Shown in pieces: positions 38,294 to 48,255 of a stretch of DNA of 64,000 nt. Numbering within the stretch: position 1 is the first letter of the stretch; each line of letters starts with the position of its first letter. The notes under the pieces were generated by a model. It was not told the DNA's origin and made no database searches. It was given only the letters and a program-made list of their open reading frames with translations. Source of the DNA: Rhodocyclaceae bacterium (GTDB taxonomy: Bacteria; Pseudomonadota; Gammaproteobacteria; Burkholderiales; Rhodocyclaceae); contig JAGRFY010000092.1 in NCBI GenBank assembly GCA_020445765.1, forward strand, positions 15,667 through 79,666, in the 5' to 3' direction. Both the position numbers and the translations under genes were made by a program.

Positions 38294-38913
38294 GCGCGGA
38301 AATCGAGCGCGATCGAGAGCGCGACTTCGATCTCCGCGGACTGGCCCGGCCGTGGTTCGACCGGCGCCAGCAGCGCGTGATGCATCGCGTCGAAGAAGGC
38401 TGCGATCTGCAGGAGCGGCGTCTCGATGATCTCGAGCACGGCATGGCGATCCGGCCCCCCGGCTGCAAGCGCCGCGCCGACGTCACGGTGCAGGCTCAGG
38501 GCGTGGTCGACACAGCCGGCCATCGCAGCGACCCGCGCCCGGATCTCACTGACCGGCGCCACCGCACGCTCGTCGAAAGCGAGTTCATGCAAGGCCGACA
38601 GGGCATTCAGGCAGTGCACGAACGCGGTTTCGAGCTCGACCGCGAGTGTCGCGCGGATCCATGGCCATGTGCGTCCGACCGGACCCGGATCGTCGCGCTG
38701 CTCCCCGATCCGCCGCCGAATCGTACGTGCCTGCTCGCCCAGCCGAAGCATCGCCAGCCGCGCGTCCGGCGGCAACGCTGCCTCCCGGGCGGCTTTGCCC
38801 GATGGGTCCTGGTCCACGCCGCGGTCGGCGCCGGCAGGCTGCGCGTCGCGACGCACCTGCCGGGCAGCTCGCTGCCGTCCGTCGCGCTCAGATGCCACCG
38901 GCTTCAACCGCAC
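38248..38913 (-). CDS. Hypothetical helical protein
   Basis: 221 residues from a GTG start; the first ~60 residues are polar and basic, the rest regular amphipathic helices without membrane segments or catalytic motifs. I do not recognise a family. Its start overlaps the stop of the NrfJ-like gene by 26 bases, and its end overlaps ylqF by 46. A reading frame on the other strand covers almost the same span, so coding strand is inferred from helical regularity. Confidence 0.5.
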   Translation of the reverse strand: MRLKPVASERDGRQRAARQVRRDAQPAGADRGVDQDPSGKAAREAALPPDARLAMLRLGEQARTIRRRIGEQRDDPGPVGRTWPWIRATLAVELETAFVHCLNALSALHELAFDERAVAPVSEIRARVAAMAGCVDHALSLHRDVGAALAAGGPDRHAVLEIIETPLLQIAAFFDAMHHALLAPVEPRPGQSAEIEVALSIALDFRAQLSAAESGAVVRAH

Positions 38914-39262
38914 GCACGAAGATGACGGCCTCGAACGTGCGCTTCAACAGCTTGCTGTAGAAGTCGCGCATGACCACGCCGTCCGGAAAGCGGATACGGC
39001 TGCCATCGACGATGGGCGTGCGGGGCGCCGCCAACCAGGTGTGATGCCCGTCTTCATCGACTTCGATGTAGGTGTATTGATTGGCATCCATGTGCTGCAA
39101 TACGCGCCCGCTTCGGGTGAGCGAGGCATGCTGGGCATTGCCCGGCGGTCGCATCATGCGCATTGCGTCGTCCGGGGACGGGTGGCCGGGCGGCGGCGCA
39201 GCCACCACGCCGCCAGCTGCGGCGAGCCATACGAGGCAGGCAATCGATTCAGCACGTTTCAT
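38888..39262 (-). CDS. NrfJ-related periplasmic protein
   Basis: 124 residues with a signal peptide (cleavage near V-V-A-A-P, residue 22). The mature domain contains the M-D-A-N-Q-Y-T-Y-I-E-V pattern, W-L-A-A-P, M-R-D-F-Y-S-K-L-L-K-R-T-F and a final I-F-V, as in NrfJ, a small protein sometimes encoded with cytochrome nitrite reductase or multihaem genes. Function poorly defined. A nine-haem cytochrome gene lies about 2 kb away. Confidence 0.75.
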   Translation of the reverse strand: MKRAESIACLVWLAAAGGVVAAPPPGHPSPDDAMRMMRPPGNAQHASLTRSGRVLQHMDANQYTYIEVDEDGHHTWLAAPRTPIVDGSRIRFPDGVVMRDFYSKLLKRTFEAVIFVRAVEAGGI

Positions 39263-39370
39263 GGGACTGCTAATTTCCTTCGACCAATGAGTCATCATGG
39301 ATGGGTGGGGCAGTGGTCGCAAGTGTCGCGGCCGGCGTCGGCCACGCATGTCGTGTCGGGCCCTTGCCGG

Positions 39371-40072
39371 TCACTGCGGCGGCAGGAACGCCCCGTCTCC
39401 CGGGTCGGCCGGAAAATCGAGCTGTTCGATGATCGAATGACCGATGTGCCGACCCATCGCGTAGTGCTCTTCGCGGGTTGCGACCAGATGGCCGCCGATG
39501 TGGCGAAAATCGCGGTATTCGGTGATGAACTGCATGTCGCCGATGCCGGTGCCGATCGAACGCCGCACGCGGGCGGTGGCGTCGTCGACCTCCACCAGCA
39601 GGCGGAGCGGCGACTCGAGCACGAGCACCAGCGTGTGCACCGTGCTGCCGTCTTCCGCGATGCGACTGCCGAGCAAGGCGGTGTGCTCGATTGCCATCAG
39701 ATTCCACGGAAGCTGTGATCGGGCAGCCTGCAGTTGCATGGCCTGCAGGAAGGGGCCGGACTTGTCCACCGAGCCCTGCCACGCGCGTCCCGCGGCCATG
39801 CTGCGGACCTCCGTTTCGGACGCGTAGCCCAGCCGGATGCGAAAGCGATCGGGGGCTGCCCACAGGCGTTCCATCGTGCCTTCGCCGCGCAATCTGCTGA
39901 CCGTACGACCGCTCTGACGGATCGTGGTGAGCTTGCCGACGGCACCGTAGGCGGCCTCGATGCGTTGCAGCAGGCTGGCGAGTTCCTCGGCGCCCGATGG
40001 CATTGCTACCGCGAGCAGCAAGGCGACAACGACAAGACGGGCAAGGGAATGGACGCGACGGCGGGATGGCAT
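39371..40072 (-). CDS. LolA-like outer-membrane lipoprotein-sorting protein
   Basis: 233 residues: signal peptide (to about residue 28, S-G-A-E) and a LolA/LolB-type half-barrel recognisable by the F-R-I-R-L-G-Y strand and a W-N-L-M-A segment. It may carry hydrophobic ligands in the periplasm. True LolA is usually ~205 residues and next to ftsK; the context here differs, so this is probably a paralogue. Confidence 0.7.
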   Translation of the reverse strand: MPSRRRVHSLARLVVVALLLAVAMPSGAEELASLLQRIEAAYGAVGKLTTIRQSGRTVSRLRGEGTMERLWAAPDRFRIRLGYASETEVRSMAAGRAWQGSVDKSGPFLQAMQLQAARSQLPWNLMAIEHTALLGSRIAEDGSTVHTLVLVLESPLRLLVEVDDATARVRRSIGTGIGDMQFITEYRDFRHIGGHLVATREEHYAMGRHIGHSIIEQLDFPADPGDGAFLPPQ

Positions 40073-40249
40073 GGCGGTCGATGGGGCGGGAGTGAGATCC
40101 GGCGCAGCCTAACACCGCGGGCTGCGACTTGCGCATGACGGTCGCGGCTGCCCTGTTACGGCCATGCCGGCGACCCCGATTCCGGGACGGCCGCCCGGGC
40201 AAAGGGCGCCTACGGGATAATGCGCCGACATTCGCGCGGAGCCCATGCA

Positions 40250-40459
40250 ATGGATCAACAGGAACGCATCCACCATCTGGAAGCCCGATTGATGGATGTC
40301 GAGGACTTGCTCGACACCTTGAACGTGACCGTCTACCGGCAACAGGAGCAACTGAGCCGATTGCAGCGCCAATTGACCGAACTCGGCGGCCGCTTGTCGG
40401 CCGTCGCGACCGACGGTAACCCACGTGATGGCGCCAACGAGGTGCCACCACACTATTGA
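40250..40459 (+). CDS. slyX: SlyX family protein
   Basis: 69 residues, coiled coil through residue ~50 with R-I-x-x-L-E-x-R-L-M-D-V-E at the start and the C-terminal P-P-H-Y that marks SlyX proteins. Function unknown. ATG at 40250 fits the family start; its last 7 bases overlap the convergent gene. Confidence 0.92.
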   Translation: MDQQERIHHLEARLMDVEDLLDTLNVTVYRQQEQLSRLQRQLTELGGRLSAVATDGNPRDGANEVPPHY

Positions 40460-41130
40460 GCCACTGGTTCCACCCTTTCGCCGGCGGCCAGCGGTGCCGT
40501 CAGCCGGGCGAAATCCGCCGGTGCGACGTATTGGAGCAGTTCGCGACCGCCCTCGTCGATCAGAAGATCGAGTCCGCGCGCCGGATACAGGTAATGAACG
40601 AGCCCGCCCGTCTGCTCGATGCGTTGGTCGGGCTCGCCAAAGCGATCGACGATCACCTGCCGGTCGAGGTCCACCGATGGAATGAAGCTGATGCCGACGA
40701 TGCGCAGGTGTTCGGCCGAGCGCACATCGGCCGACGCCAGACTCAGTCTCCTGGCGCCGCTGCGGGTGGCTTCGGAATCGGCGGCCCGACGCGACATGGC
40801 AGTCAATTCGTCGGCGGACGCAGCCAACGTCAGGATCAGCTTTCCCGTCACGAAGCCGAGTCGAACGCTCGGTTGATAGGCCTCGAGCGACAGTTCGCCG
40901 CCGGCTTCGCGAATCAGGCCCAGTGACAGGTCGCCGCCATGCAGGCGCCTGGCTTCGGCCAGCGTGCTGGTCGGCAGGGTCAGACCGAATACCCGGCTGC
41001 GCCCGTTTCCTAGCACTTCGACCCGCCAGGGCAGGTAGCCCTGGTCTGCCGGTGCATCGCCGCGGGGCAGCACGAAGGGCAGGACCAGCGCAGCCATGAC
41101 CAGGGCAGCGAGGGTCACGGCGAGCTTCAT
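40453..41130 (-). CDS. Membrane-anchored hypothetical protein
   Basis: 225 residues with one N-terminal helix (L-A-A-L-V-M-A-A-L-V-L-P-F-V-L), likely a signal anchor, and a periplasmic alpha-beta domain with no recognisable motif. Conserved-looking D-R-F-G-E-P-D-Q-R-I and L-L-I-D-E-G-G segments. I cannot assign a family. Confidence 0.6.
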   Translation of the reverse strand: MKLAVTLAALVMAALVLPFVLPRGDAPADQGYLPWRVEVLGNGRSRVFGLTLPTSTLAEARRLHGGDLSLGLIREAGGELSLEAYQPSVRLGFVTGKLILTLAASADELTAMSRRAADSEATRSGARRLSLASADVRSAEHLRIVGISFIPSVDLDRQVIVDRFGEPDQRIEQTGGLVHYLYPARGLDLLIDEGGRELLQYVAPADFARLTAPLAAGERVEPVAQ

Positions 41131-41511
41131 CGGCTACCCTCGTCGCACTCGGTGGCGGTGGCGGAATGACGGCGGGGACGGTAGATCATCGTCGATGAGA
41201 TCGGGAATGGACTTGGCTCCGGTCGTGCTGCGGTGACGGCGGCGCCGGGCGATCCGGGTTCGAGCGCCGGCGCTCACGGCCGGGCAGCGGCGATGGTGGC
41301 ATGGCCGGGTTGGGCTGGCAAGCACGACACCGCCGAATGATGGCTTTCCTTAAGCCTGGATTATTAGTGTTTCACGATGTTTGAGAATACTACCGTTCGT
41401 CCATCACCCGATTGACGTGGGAAATTGTTCCGCAAGAATGGCAATAACCATCACTAAAGAATGGTCTCAGCACCTTCGCATATGTCCCACGTCCTGTTAG
41501 GGGAGGATCGA
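41131..41511. promoter_or_regulatory. Intergenic region with candidate multihaem-cytochrome promoter
   Basis: 381 bases without a gene. 41340-41470 is markedly AT-rich compared with its surroundings. A TTGACG (41412-41417) and AAGAAT (41434-41439), 16 bases apart, form a plausible sigma-70 promoter pointing right. A GGGGAGG ribosome site (41500-41506) follows. I see no clear FNR, NarL or sigma-54 site. 41131-41340 shows nothing notable. Confidence 0.4.
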
Positions 41512-43416
41512 ATGATCATGAAACCACTATTGCGGCGGCATCTGCCGCTGCTCGTTTCGCTGGCGATGCTGCCGGGCGCCGCGTTCGCAGAGTTGTCGGC
41601 GGTACCGGATTCACTGGACATCACCCGCGACCAGAAAGCCACCATCCAGCTGTTCGGCGTCGAAGGTCGTATTCGCATTCGGACCTCCGACGAGAGTGTG
41701 ATCCAGGCCAAGCTGCGCGGAAGCGAGATCCGGGTCGAGGCCGGCGAGATCGGCACCGCGGTGATTCGCGTTCGCGACGGCGAATCGTCGATCTCGATTC
41801 CGGTCGCGGTGCGCAGCGACGAGGGTGGCGGCGGCGGTGGTGATGGCGGAGACGGTGGTGGTGGCGGCGGTGACAGCTACACGCTGCTCGGCTGGAACGA
41901 TCTGGGCATGCACTGCATGGATGCAGACTACTCGGTGTTCTCGATACTGCCACCGTTCAACAACCTGCGCGCCCAGTTGATCGACCGCAATGGCAACGGC
42001 GTGGTCAGCGACGGTGTGACCGTGACCTTCGAGGCCATGACCGACCCCGACGGCTCGATCAACAGCTTCTCGGTCGGCAAGACCAATTTCTGGGACTACG
42101 TCGCCGATTTCTTCGGCGTGACTCCGCCGGCTGGCGAGGGCCTGGCTGGCTTCCGCAGTGCCGAGACGACGCCGCAGGTGATGAACCTCGATGCAGCGGC
42201 CGGCATGTTCGTTGCCGACGGCATACCGATCACGCCCTACGACGACACCCTGGCCAAGAACTTCTACCCGCTGGTGAGAGTGGCGGCTCACGACGGCAAC
42301 GGCAATCTTCTCGCCGAAGCGCGCGTGGTGCTTCCGGTATCGGACGAGATGACCTGTATCGGCTGCCACGGCTCGGGCAGCGGCGACGACGCACGCCCGG
42401 ACAGCGGGTGGCTGAACGATCCGGATCCGGAGCGCGATTACCGTCGCAACATCCTCAACCTGCACGACCAGGAGCAGGGTTCCAACCCCGCCTACCAGTC
42501 GGCGCTGGCAAGTCTCGGCTACTCGCCCGCGGGGCTGCTGGCGACCGCCGACGGCGGCCGCGCGATCCTGTGCGCCAGTTGCCACGGATCCAACGCACTG
42601 CCGGGAACCGGCGTTGCCGGCATCAGTCCGCTGACCGAGGCCATGCACTCGCAGCACGATACGGCCCTCGATCCGCTGACCGGACAGGCACTGGGTGACA
42701 GCGACAACCGAAGTGCCTGCTACCAATGCCATCCGGGTTCCGAGACGCGATGCCTGCGCGGCGTCATGGGCAATGCGCTGAACGAGGACGGCTCGCTGGC
42801 GATGCAGTGCCAGAACTGCCACGGCCACATGGCCGACGTGGGGCGCGAAGGCCGGGTCGGCTGGCTGGAACAGCCCAACTGCCAGAGTTGCCACCACGAT
42901 GGCCAGCGTGAGACCGATGCCTTGACCGCGGACGGACAGCTCAAGGCGTGGGCCGATCGGCGTTATGCGACCAATTCGGACGTGCCGGCCGTCGGCTTCG
43001 ATCTGTATCGTTTCAGCAAGGGGCATGGCGATCTGCAGTGCGAGGCCTGCCATGGTGCGACTCACGCCGAGTATCCAAGCTCACATGTCAATGACAACCT
43101 GCTGGCGCTCGACGTGCAGGGTCGCGAAGGCAGCATCGGTGAATGCACGGCCTGTCATCAGAACGTGCCGGACACCACCGATGGCGGTCCCCATGGCATG
43201 CATACGGTCGGCAGCCGCTGGGTCGACCGGCATGAAAATGTCGCCGAAGACAATCACCAGCAGTGTGCCTACTGTCATGGTGCGGATTACCGCGGTGGAC
43301 CGCTGTCGGAAGTCAAGGTTGCCCGCAGCTTCAGCGCCGAAGGCCGGCAGGTGAGCTACCAGCCCGGTCAACAGGTCGGCTGCTACGACTGCCACGACGG
43401 GCCCACGGGCGACTGA
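41512..43416 (+). CDS. Secreted nonahaem cytochrome c
   Basis: 634 residues. Signal peptide (G-A-A-F-A-E, about residue 27), an N-terminal ~75-residue beta domain similar to bacterial Ig-like or pilus-secretin domains, a Gly/Asp linker (about 105-120), then a G-W-N-D-L-G-M-H-C-M-D domain. The C-terminal half has nine C-x-x-C-H motifs (C-I-G-C-H, C-A-S-C-H, C-Y-Q-C-H, C-Q-N-C-H, C-Q-S-C-H, C-E-A-C-H, C-T-A-C-H, C-A-Y-C-H, C-Y-D-C-H). Probable outer-surface or periplasmic electron carrier for extracellular electron transfer. No lipobox. No porin or reductase gene is adjacent. Confidence 0.9.
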   Translation: MIMKPLLRRHLPLLVSLAMLPGAAFAELSAVPDSLDITRDQKATIQLFGVEGRIRIRTSDESVIQAKLRGSEIRVEAGEIGTAVIRVRDGESSISIPVAVRSDEGGGGGGDGGDGGGGGGDSYTLLGWNDLGMHCMDADYSVFSILPPFNNLRAQLIDRNGNGVVSDGVTVTFEAMTDPDGSINSFSVGKTNFWDYVADFFGVTPPAGEGLAGFRSAETTPQVMNLDAAAGMFVADGIPITPYDDTLAKNFYPLVRVAAHDGNGNLLAEARVVLPVSDEMTCIGCHGSGSGDDARPDSGWLNDPDPERDYRRNILNLHDQEQGSNPAYQSALASLGYSPAGLLATADGGRAILCASCHGSNALPGTGVAGISPLTEAMHSQHDTALDPLTGQALGDSDNRSACYQCHPGSETRCLRGVMGNALNEDGSLAMQCQNCHGHMADVGREGRVGWLEQPNCQSCHHDGQRETDALTADGQLKAWADRRYATNSDVPAVGFDLYRFSKGHGDLQCEACHGATHAEYPSSHVNDNLLALDVQGREGSIGECTACHQNVPDTTDGGPHGMHTVGSRWVDRHENVAEDNHQQCAYCHGADYRGGPLSEVKVARSFSAEGRQVSYQPGQQVGCYDCHDGPTGD

Positions 43417-43479
43417 TCGGGTCCGACACGGCTGGCCGCCCGCCGTCGGAAACCGCCGGCGCGGATCGGGCGCCGATGC

Positions 43480-43507
43480 CCCGCCCGTGCGAATTTCGAC
43501 GGGCGGG
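43480..43507. other. Stem-loop after the multihaem gene
   Basis: CCCGCCCGT (43480-43488) pairs perfectly with ACGGGCGGG (43499-43507) around a 10-nt loop that can itself pair. It lies 64 bases after the cytochrome stop and has no T-tract, so it may stabilise the mRNA 3' end or act as a factor-assisted terminator before the HDOD gene. Confidence 0.5.
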
Positions 43508-43548
43508 TGCATGCTCAACTTGCTTGCGGCATCGCCGTAAATCGGAGA

Positions 43549-44460
43549 ATGAATCCGATTTCCGACGATGCCTTTTTCGTTCCATCGAGCGTGCGTGCTG
43601 CGGTATCCATTCGCAACGCAACCGAGGATTCGCGCATCGCCGAAACGGTCATCGAGCGCATGGTTGCTTCTGAGCCGATGGTCGCGGCAGCGCTCCTGCG
43701 CCTTGCCAACAGCGCAGCCTACCGGCGCGCCGAGCCGGCCGACTCAGTGTCGCAGGCGATCATGATGCTCGGCATGGGCGAGGTCCGGGCGGTCGCATCG
43801 CAAATCGCGATGCTGCAACTGGTGCGCGGCATCCGTGGGCGGGCGGCACGGATGGTCGCAGAAAGCCTGCTGCTGCATTCGATCTCGATTTCCCTGTTTG
43901 CCGAAGAGCTGGCGCGCGCGTCGCCCGACCTGGATCGGGGAAGGGTTGGTACGCTCGGCCTGTTTCACGAGATGCCGACCTTTCATCTGCTGGCGGGCTC
44001 GAACCAGAACCCGGACCAGTTCGCGACGCTCGAAGCGATCGATGCGGTGGCCAAGAGCCGCCGTCTGCGAAGCCACGAGATGCTGATGCAGGACCTCGGC
44101 CTGCCCAGCCTGGCAGTGCCCAGAATCGACGAAATGGCGCTGGTTGACCGTGCTCACGCCTATGTCACCCACCCGAATCCATTGTCGATGCACCCGGACG
44201 AGGCCGGCGACCGCAGCGGAATCTCACCCGAACGCATCGTCATGCTGCAGGCCGGCGCGGAAGCCGCCTACGTCACGCTGGTGGAAGGTCCGATCCCGCA
44301 TGAGGTGAGTGAGGCCGCGGCCGAATCCGGGCCGGTGCCGATTGCCTACGCGCCCGGCGATCAGATCGAGGCCGAATCCGACGATCCCCGGCCGCCGCCA
44401 CGCAAGGGCCTGCTGCACCGACTGCAGTCGCTGCTGGTGGACATTTTCACCGGAGACTGA
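43549..44460 (+). CDS. HDOD domain protein
   Basis: 303 residues. The HDOD core (about 1-205) has A-L-L-R-L-A-N-S-A-A-Y-R and A-I-M-M-L-G-M-G-E-V-R, with HD-type metal residues largely missing, as in signalling HDOD proteins. The C-terminal ~60 residues are acidic with a basic amphipathic tail. HDOD proteins often act in c-di-GMP or chemotaxis-type pathways. A haemerythrin gene follows after 6 bases. Confidence 0.83.
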   Translation: MNPISDDAFFVPSSVRAAVSIRNATEDSRIAETVIERMVASEPMVAAALLRLANSAAYRRAEPADSVSQAIMMLGMGEVRAVASQIAMLQLVRGIRGRAARMVAESLLLHSISISLFAEELARASPDLDRGRVGTLGLFHEMPTFHLLAGSNQNPDQFATLEAIDAVAKSRRLRSHEMLMQDLGLPSLAVPRIDEMALVDRAHAYVTHPNPLSMHPDEAGDRSGISPERIVMLQAGAEAAYVTLVEGPIPHEVSEAAAESGPVPIAYAPGDQIEAESDDPRPPPRKGLLHRLQSLLVDIFTGD

Positions 44461-44466
44461 ATCATC

Positions 44467-44908
44467 GTGAATGCCGCCGATCGTCCAAGCACCGACTGCG
44501 CCACGGATCGGCCGTCGGTGGCCCCGGTGCCCACGGAGATCGCGGTCGCGATCGATGAGGAGCACCTGATTCAGGAGCGGCTGATTCGAGCATTGGCGGC
44601 ACTGGTGGGCGAGCAGCGCGATACCGAGGAACTGCTGGTGGCGCTGGTGCGCTACTCGCGGCGGCACTTCGACGGCGAGGAGCGCGCGATGGCGCGCCAT
44701 GCCTATCCGGCGGCCGAGCAGCACCTCGCCGAGCATCGCCGACTGAGCCTCGAACTCGACCGCCTGCGCACGTTGGAGCGGTCGTCGGGCGCGTTTGCGG
44801 CGTCGGTCACGCAACTCGCCTCGGCCCTGCGCAGCCACGTGGACCATGACGACGCGCAGCTGCTCGGATTCCTGAGGAGAATGGCCGGCGGCTCGTCCCC
44901 GAAGCCGG

Positions 44909-44919
<11 letters not shown>
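44467..44919 (+). CDS. Bacteriohaemerythrin-like protein
   Basis: 150 residues from a GTG. Haemerythrin four-helix pattern with R-H-F-D-G-E-E, H-x-x-E-H-R (P-A-A-E-Q-H-L-A-E-H) and H-V-D-H-D-D carrying di-iron ligands. It likely binds O2 or senses redox state. Cotranscribed with the HDOD gene, 6 bases away, suggesting an O2-responsive signalling pair. The tail overlaps ettA by 11 bases. Confidence 0.83.
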
Positions 44920-46573
<1,654 letters not shown>

Positions 46574-46649
46574 GAACTTGCAGTCTGCGTGGTTACGGGC
46601 AGGGCGCAAGCATACCCGAGCCGGGCTCGGCGTGCGGCTCCAGCGTGAT

Positions 46650-47294
46650 TCAGGCGGCCAGTTGTTCCCGCAATTCTGCGGACGAGATCGACCGGTGCAG
46701 CAGCACCGCCGGGGCGCCGACGCGACTGCAGATGCGCTCTTCGCCGATCTGGGTGAAGCCGAAACGCTGGATGTAGAAGCGGGCGTGGCGCGGATTGACC
46801 TCGATCACCAGATCGGTGATCGGCGCCTGGTGGCGAAGCTGACGCAGCGCTTGCCGGAACAGGGCCATCAGCATCGTTCCCGGTGGGCACGGCGCGTCGA
46901 TCGCCAGGCGTGTCACCTCGGCGATGCGGCGGGAATTCCCACGCAGGCGATCGATTTCGCGACGATAGTGGGCATCGGCCTGCAGCCCGGCGATCGAATC
47001 CAGACCGAGCCGCAAGGTTGCCCAAAGATGGGCACCCTGGCGGGCCAGGACCGTGATGCTGGGCAGGCGATCGCCAGTGCCGCCGACACCGGCAGTGCCG
47101 AGGCCGCGCTGCTGGTAGCGACGCTTCGCCAGCGCGGAAGCCGCAGGCAGCGTGCCGCTGCTGACCTCGAAGCGGAGGCCGTCCATCGGGTCGGCACGGA
47201 GCGTTTCCTGTGTTTCGGAGTCGCCGCCACCCAGCCAAGTCCATACGCCACCCTCGAAACCAGCCAGGGGGCTCGCGATCGTCGTTGCATTCAT
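46650..47294 (-). CDS. N-acyl amino acid synthase FeeM-like (GNAT fold)
   Basis: 214 residues. The segment from about residue 105 (R-R-I-A-E-V-T-R-L-A-I-D) through E-V-N-P-R-H-A-R-F-Y-x-x-x-G-F matches the FeeM/NasY type of GNAT-fold acyltransferases, which join a long-chain acyl-ACP to an amino acid. Product and donor are unknown. It lies 27 bases after the bactofilin gene and should share its sigma-54 promoter, which ties it to envelope or surface modification. Confidence 0.7.
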   Translation of the reverse strand: MNATTIASPLAGFEGGVWTWLGGGDSETQETLRADPMDGLRFEVSSGTLPAASALAKRRYQQRGLGTAGVGGTGDRLPSITVLARQGAHLWATLRLGLDSIAGLQADAHYRREIDRLRGNSRRIAEVTRLAIDAPCPPGTMLMALFRQALRQLRHQAPITDLVIEVNPRHARFYIQRFGFTQIGEERICSRVGAPAVLLHRSISSAELREQLAA

Positions 47295-47321
47295 ATCGTG
47301 GCCCCCGGGCGGTTGGTGGCG

Positions 47322-47924
47322 TCAGGCCTTGTTGGCGACGAGAGGCTGGACGCGGGCGCTCTTGGCCGCTTCCTCGGCGTTCATCGACTGCACGTCACCG
47401 CTGACGATGCCGCCTTCCTCGATCAGGATCTTGCCGTAGCGGATCACGCCGCTGACCTTGCCGGTGGCGTGAATCACCAGTTGCTTGCGCGCGGTGAGTT
47501 CACCGTCGAAGTCGCCATGAACTTCGGCCACATCGATGCAGACCTTGCCCGAGAACGAGCCCTTCTCGGCGATCTTGATGACGCGGCTGTCCATCGTCGC
47601 CTCGACCCGGCCTTCGACCACCAGCGTGTCGCAGTCGAGAATTTCGGCGCCCTTGAGCTTGACGTCGGGACCGACGATCAGTTGGCTGCCGCTGGACTCG
47701 GTTTCAGGCGTGGTGTTGGCGTTGTCGGTGCCGGTCATGGTTTCCTTCTCGCTGCTTTCGTTGGCGTCCTGGTTTTCGCTGGAAAGGCTGTTGGTCGTGC
47801 TGGTTGCGGTCGTTGCGGACAGCACCGAGCTGCCACGGCTACCCAGGTTGTTGGGGTAGTTGGGACGACGCTCAGGGGTGGTCGGACCACTGGGTTTCGC
47901 GAAAAGATTCTGCTTGTTGAACAT
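47322..47924 (-). CDS. Bactofilin
   Basis: 200 residues. After a ~90-residue polar, Ser/Thr/Asn-rich N-terminus comes a beta-helix bactofilin (DUF583) core with repeating G-x-[VI] strands: S-Q-L-I-V-G-P-D-V-K-L-K-G, V-E-G-R-V-E-A, G-K-V-S-G-V-I. Bactofilins polymerise into cytoskeletal filaments at the membrane, often recruiting cell-wall enzymes. AGGAAGG precedes the ATG at 47924. A sigma-54 promoter and two GlrR boxes lie upstream. Confidence 0.88.
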   Translation of the reverse strand: MFNKQNLFAKPSGPTTPERRPNYPNNLGSRGSSVLSATTATSTTNSLSSENQDANESSEKETMTGTDNANTTPETESSGSQLIVGPDVKLKGAEILDCDTLVVEGRVEATMDSRVIKIAEKGSFSGKVCIDVAEVHGDFDGELTARKQLVIHATGKVSGVIRYGKILIEEGGIVSGDVQSMNAEEAAKSARVQPLVANKA

Positions 47925-47978
47925 GAGCCTTCCTCTTGCTGTGAGATGTTTGCGGTCGCGGACGCCGCCGGGGATATT

Positions 47979-47994
47979 GGCAAGCACCGTGCCA
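47979..47994 (-). promoter_or_regulatory. Sigma-54 promoter of the bactofilin/FeeM-like genes
   Basis: On the minus strand 47994-47979 reads TGGCACG-GTGC-TTGCC, which matches the sigma-54 consensus TGGCACG-N4-TTGCW at eleven of the twelve specified bases, with the essential GG and GC spaced correctly. Predicted transcription start near 47968, leaving a 44-base leader before the ATG at 47924. Confidence 0.87.
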
Positions 47995-48069
47995 GCAAGG
48001 GAATATTTCACAGAATCAGGCGTTTGTCGCGTCGGCTGGAGTTTTCGTGACGGACATCACGGCGCAGAA

Positions 48070-48087
48070 TGTCGCCGTCAGGCGACA
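48070..48087. promoter_or_regulatory. GlrR-type box, promoter-proximal (bactofilin side)
   Basis: Exact TGTC-N10-GACA (TGTC 48070-48073, GACA 48084-48087). Centre about 110 bases upstream of the predicted bactofilin start. This is the motif bound by GlrR/QseF upstream of glmY in enterobacteria. Confidence 0.78.
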
Positions 48088-48138
48088 CCGATACTCGTGA
48101 TTTGGACGGAAAGCATTGTGCGGCGCGGGTTTGCCTGG

Positions 48139-48156
48139 TGTCGCTAGCGCCCGACA
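48139..48156. promoter_or_regulatory. GlrR-type box, promoter-distal (bactofilin side)
   Basis: Exact TGTC-N10-GACA (TGTC 48139-48142, GACA 48153-48156), 69 bases from the proximal box and about 179 upstream of the predicted start. It is also about 100 bases before glrK. Confidence 0.75.
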
Positions 48157-48255
48157 CCCCGGCTATGCCATTTCGTTGCATTTCGTAACTTTGCGGCGGT
48201 CGAAGCCATTGCCTACACTCGTGCCGGTCCACCCCACCGCCAAAGCTTGGTGTCG

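Noticed and set aside
48165-48180. Possible sigma-54 promoter for glrK (…TTGCA)
   Set aside because: The -12 part matches but the -24 position reads ATGCC, losing the essential GG, so I do not call it.
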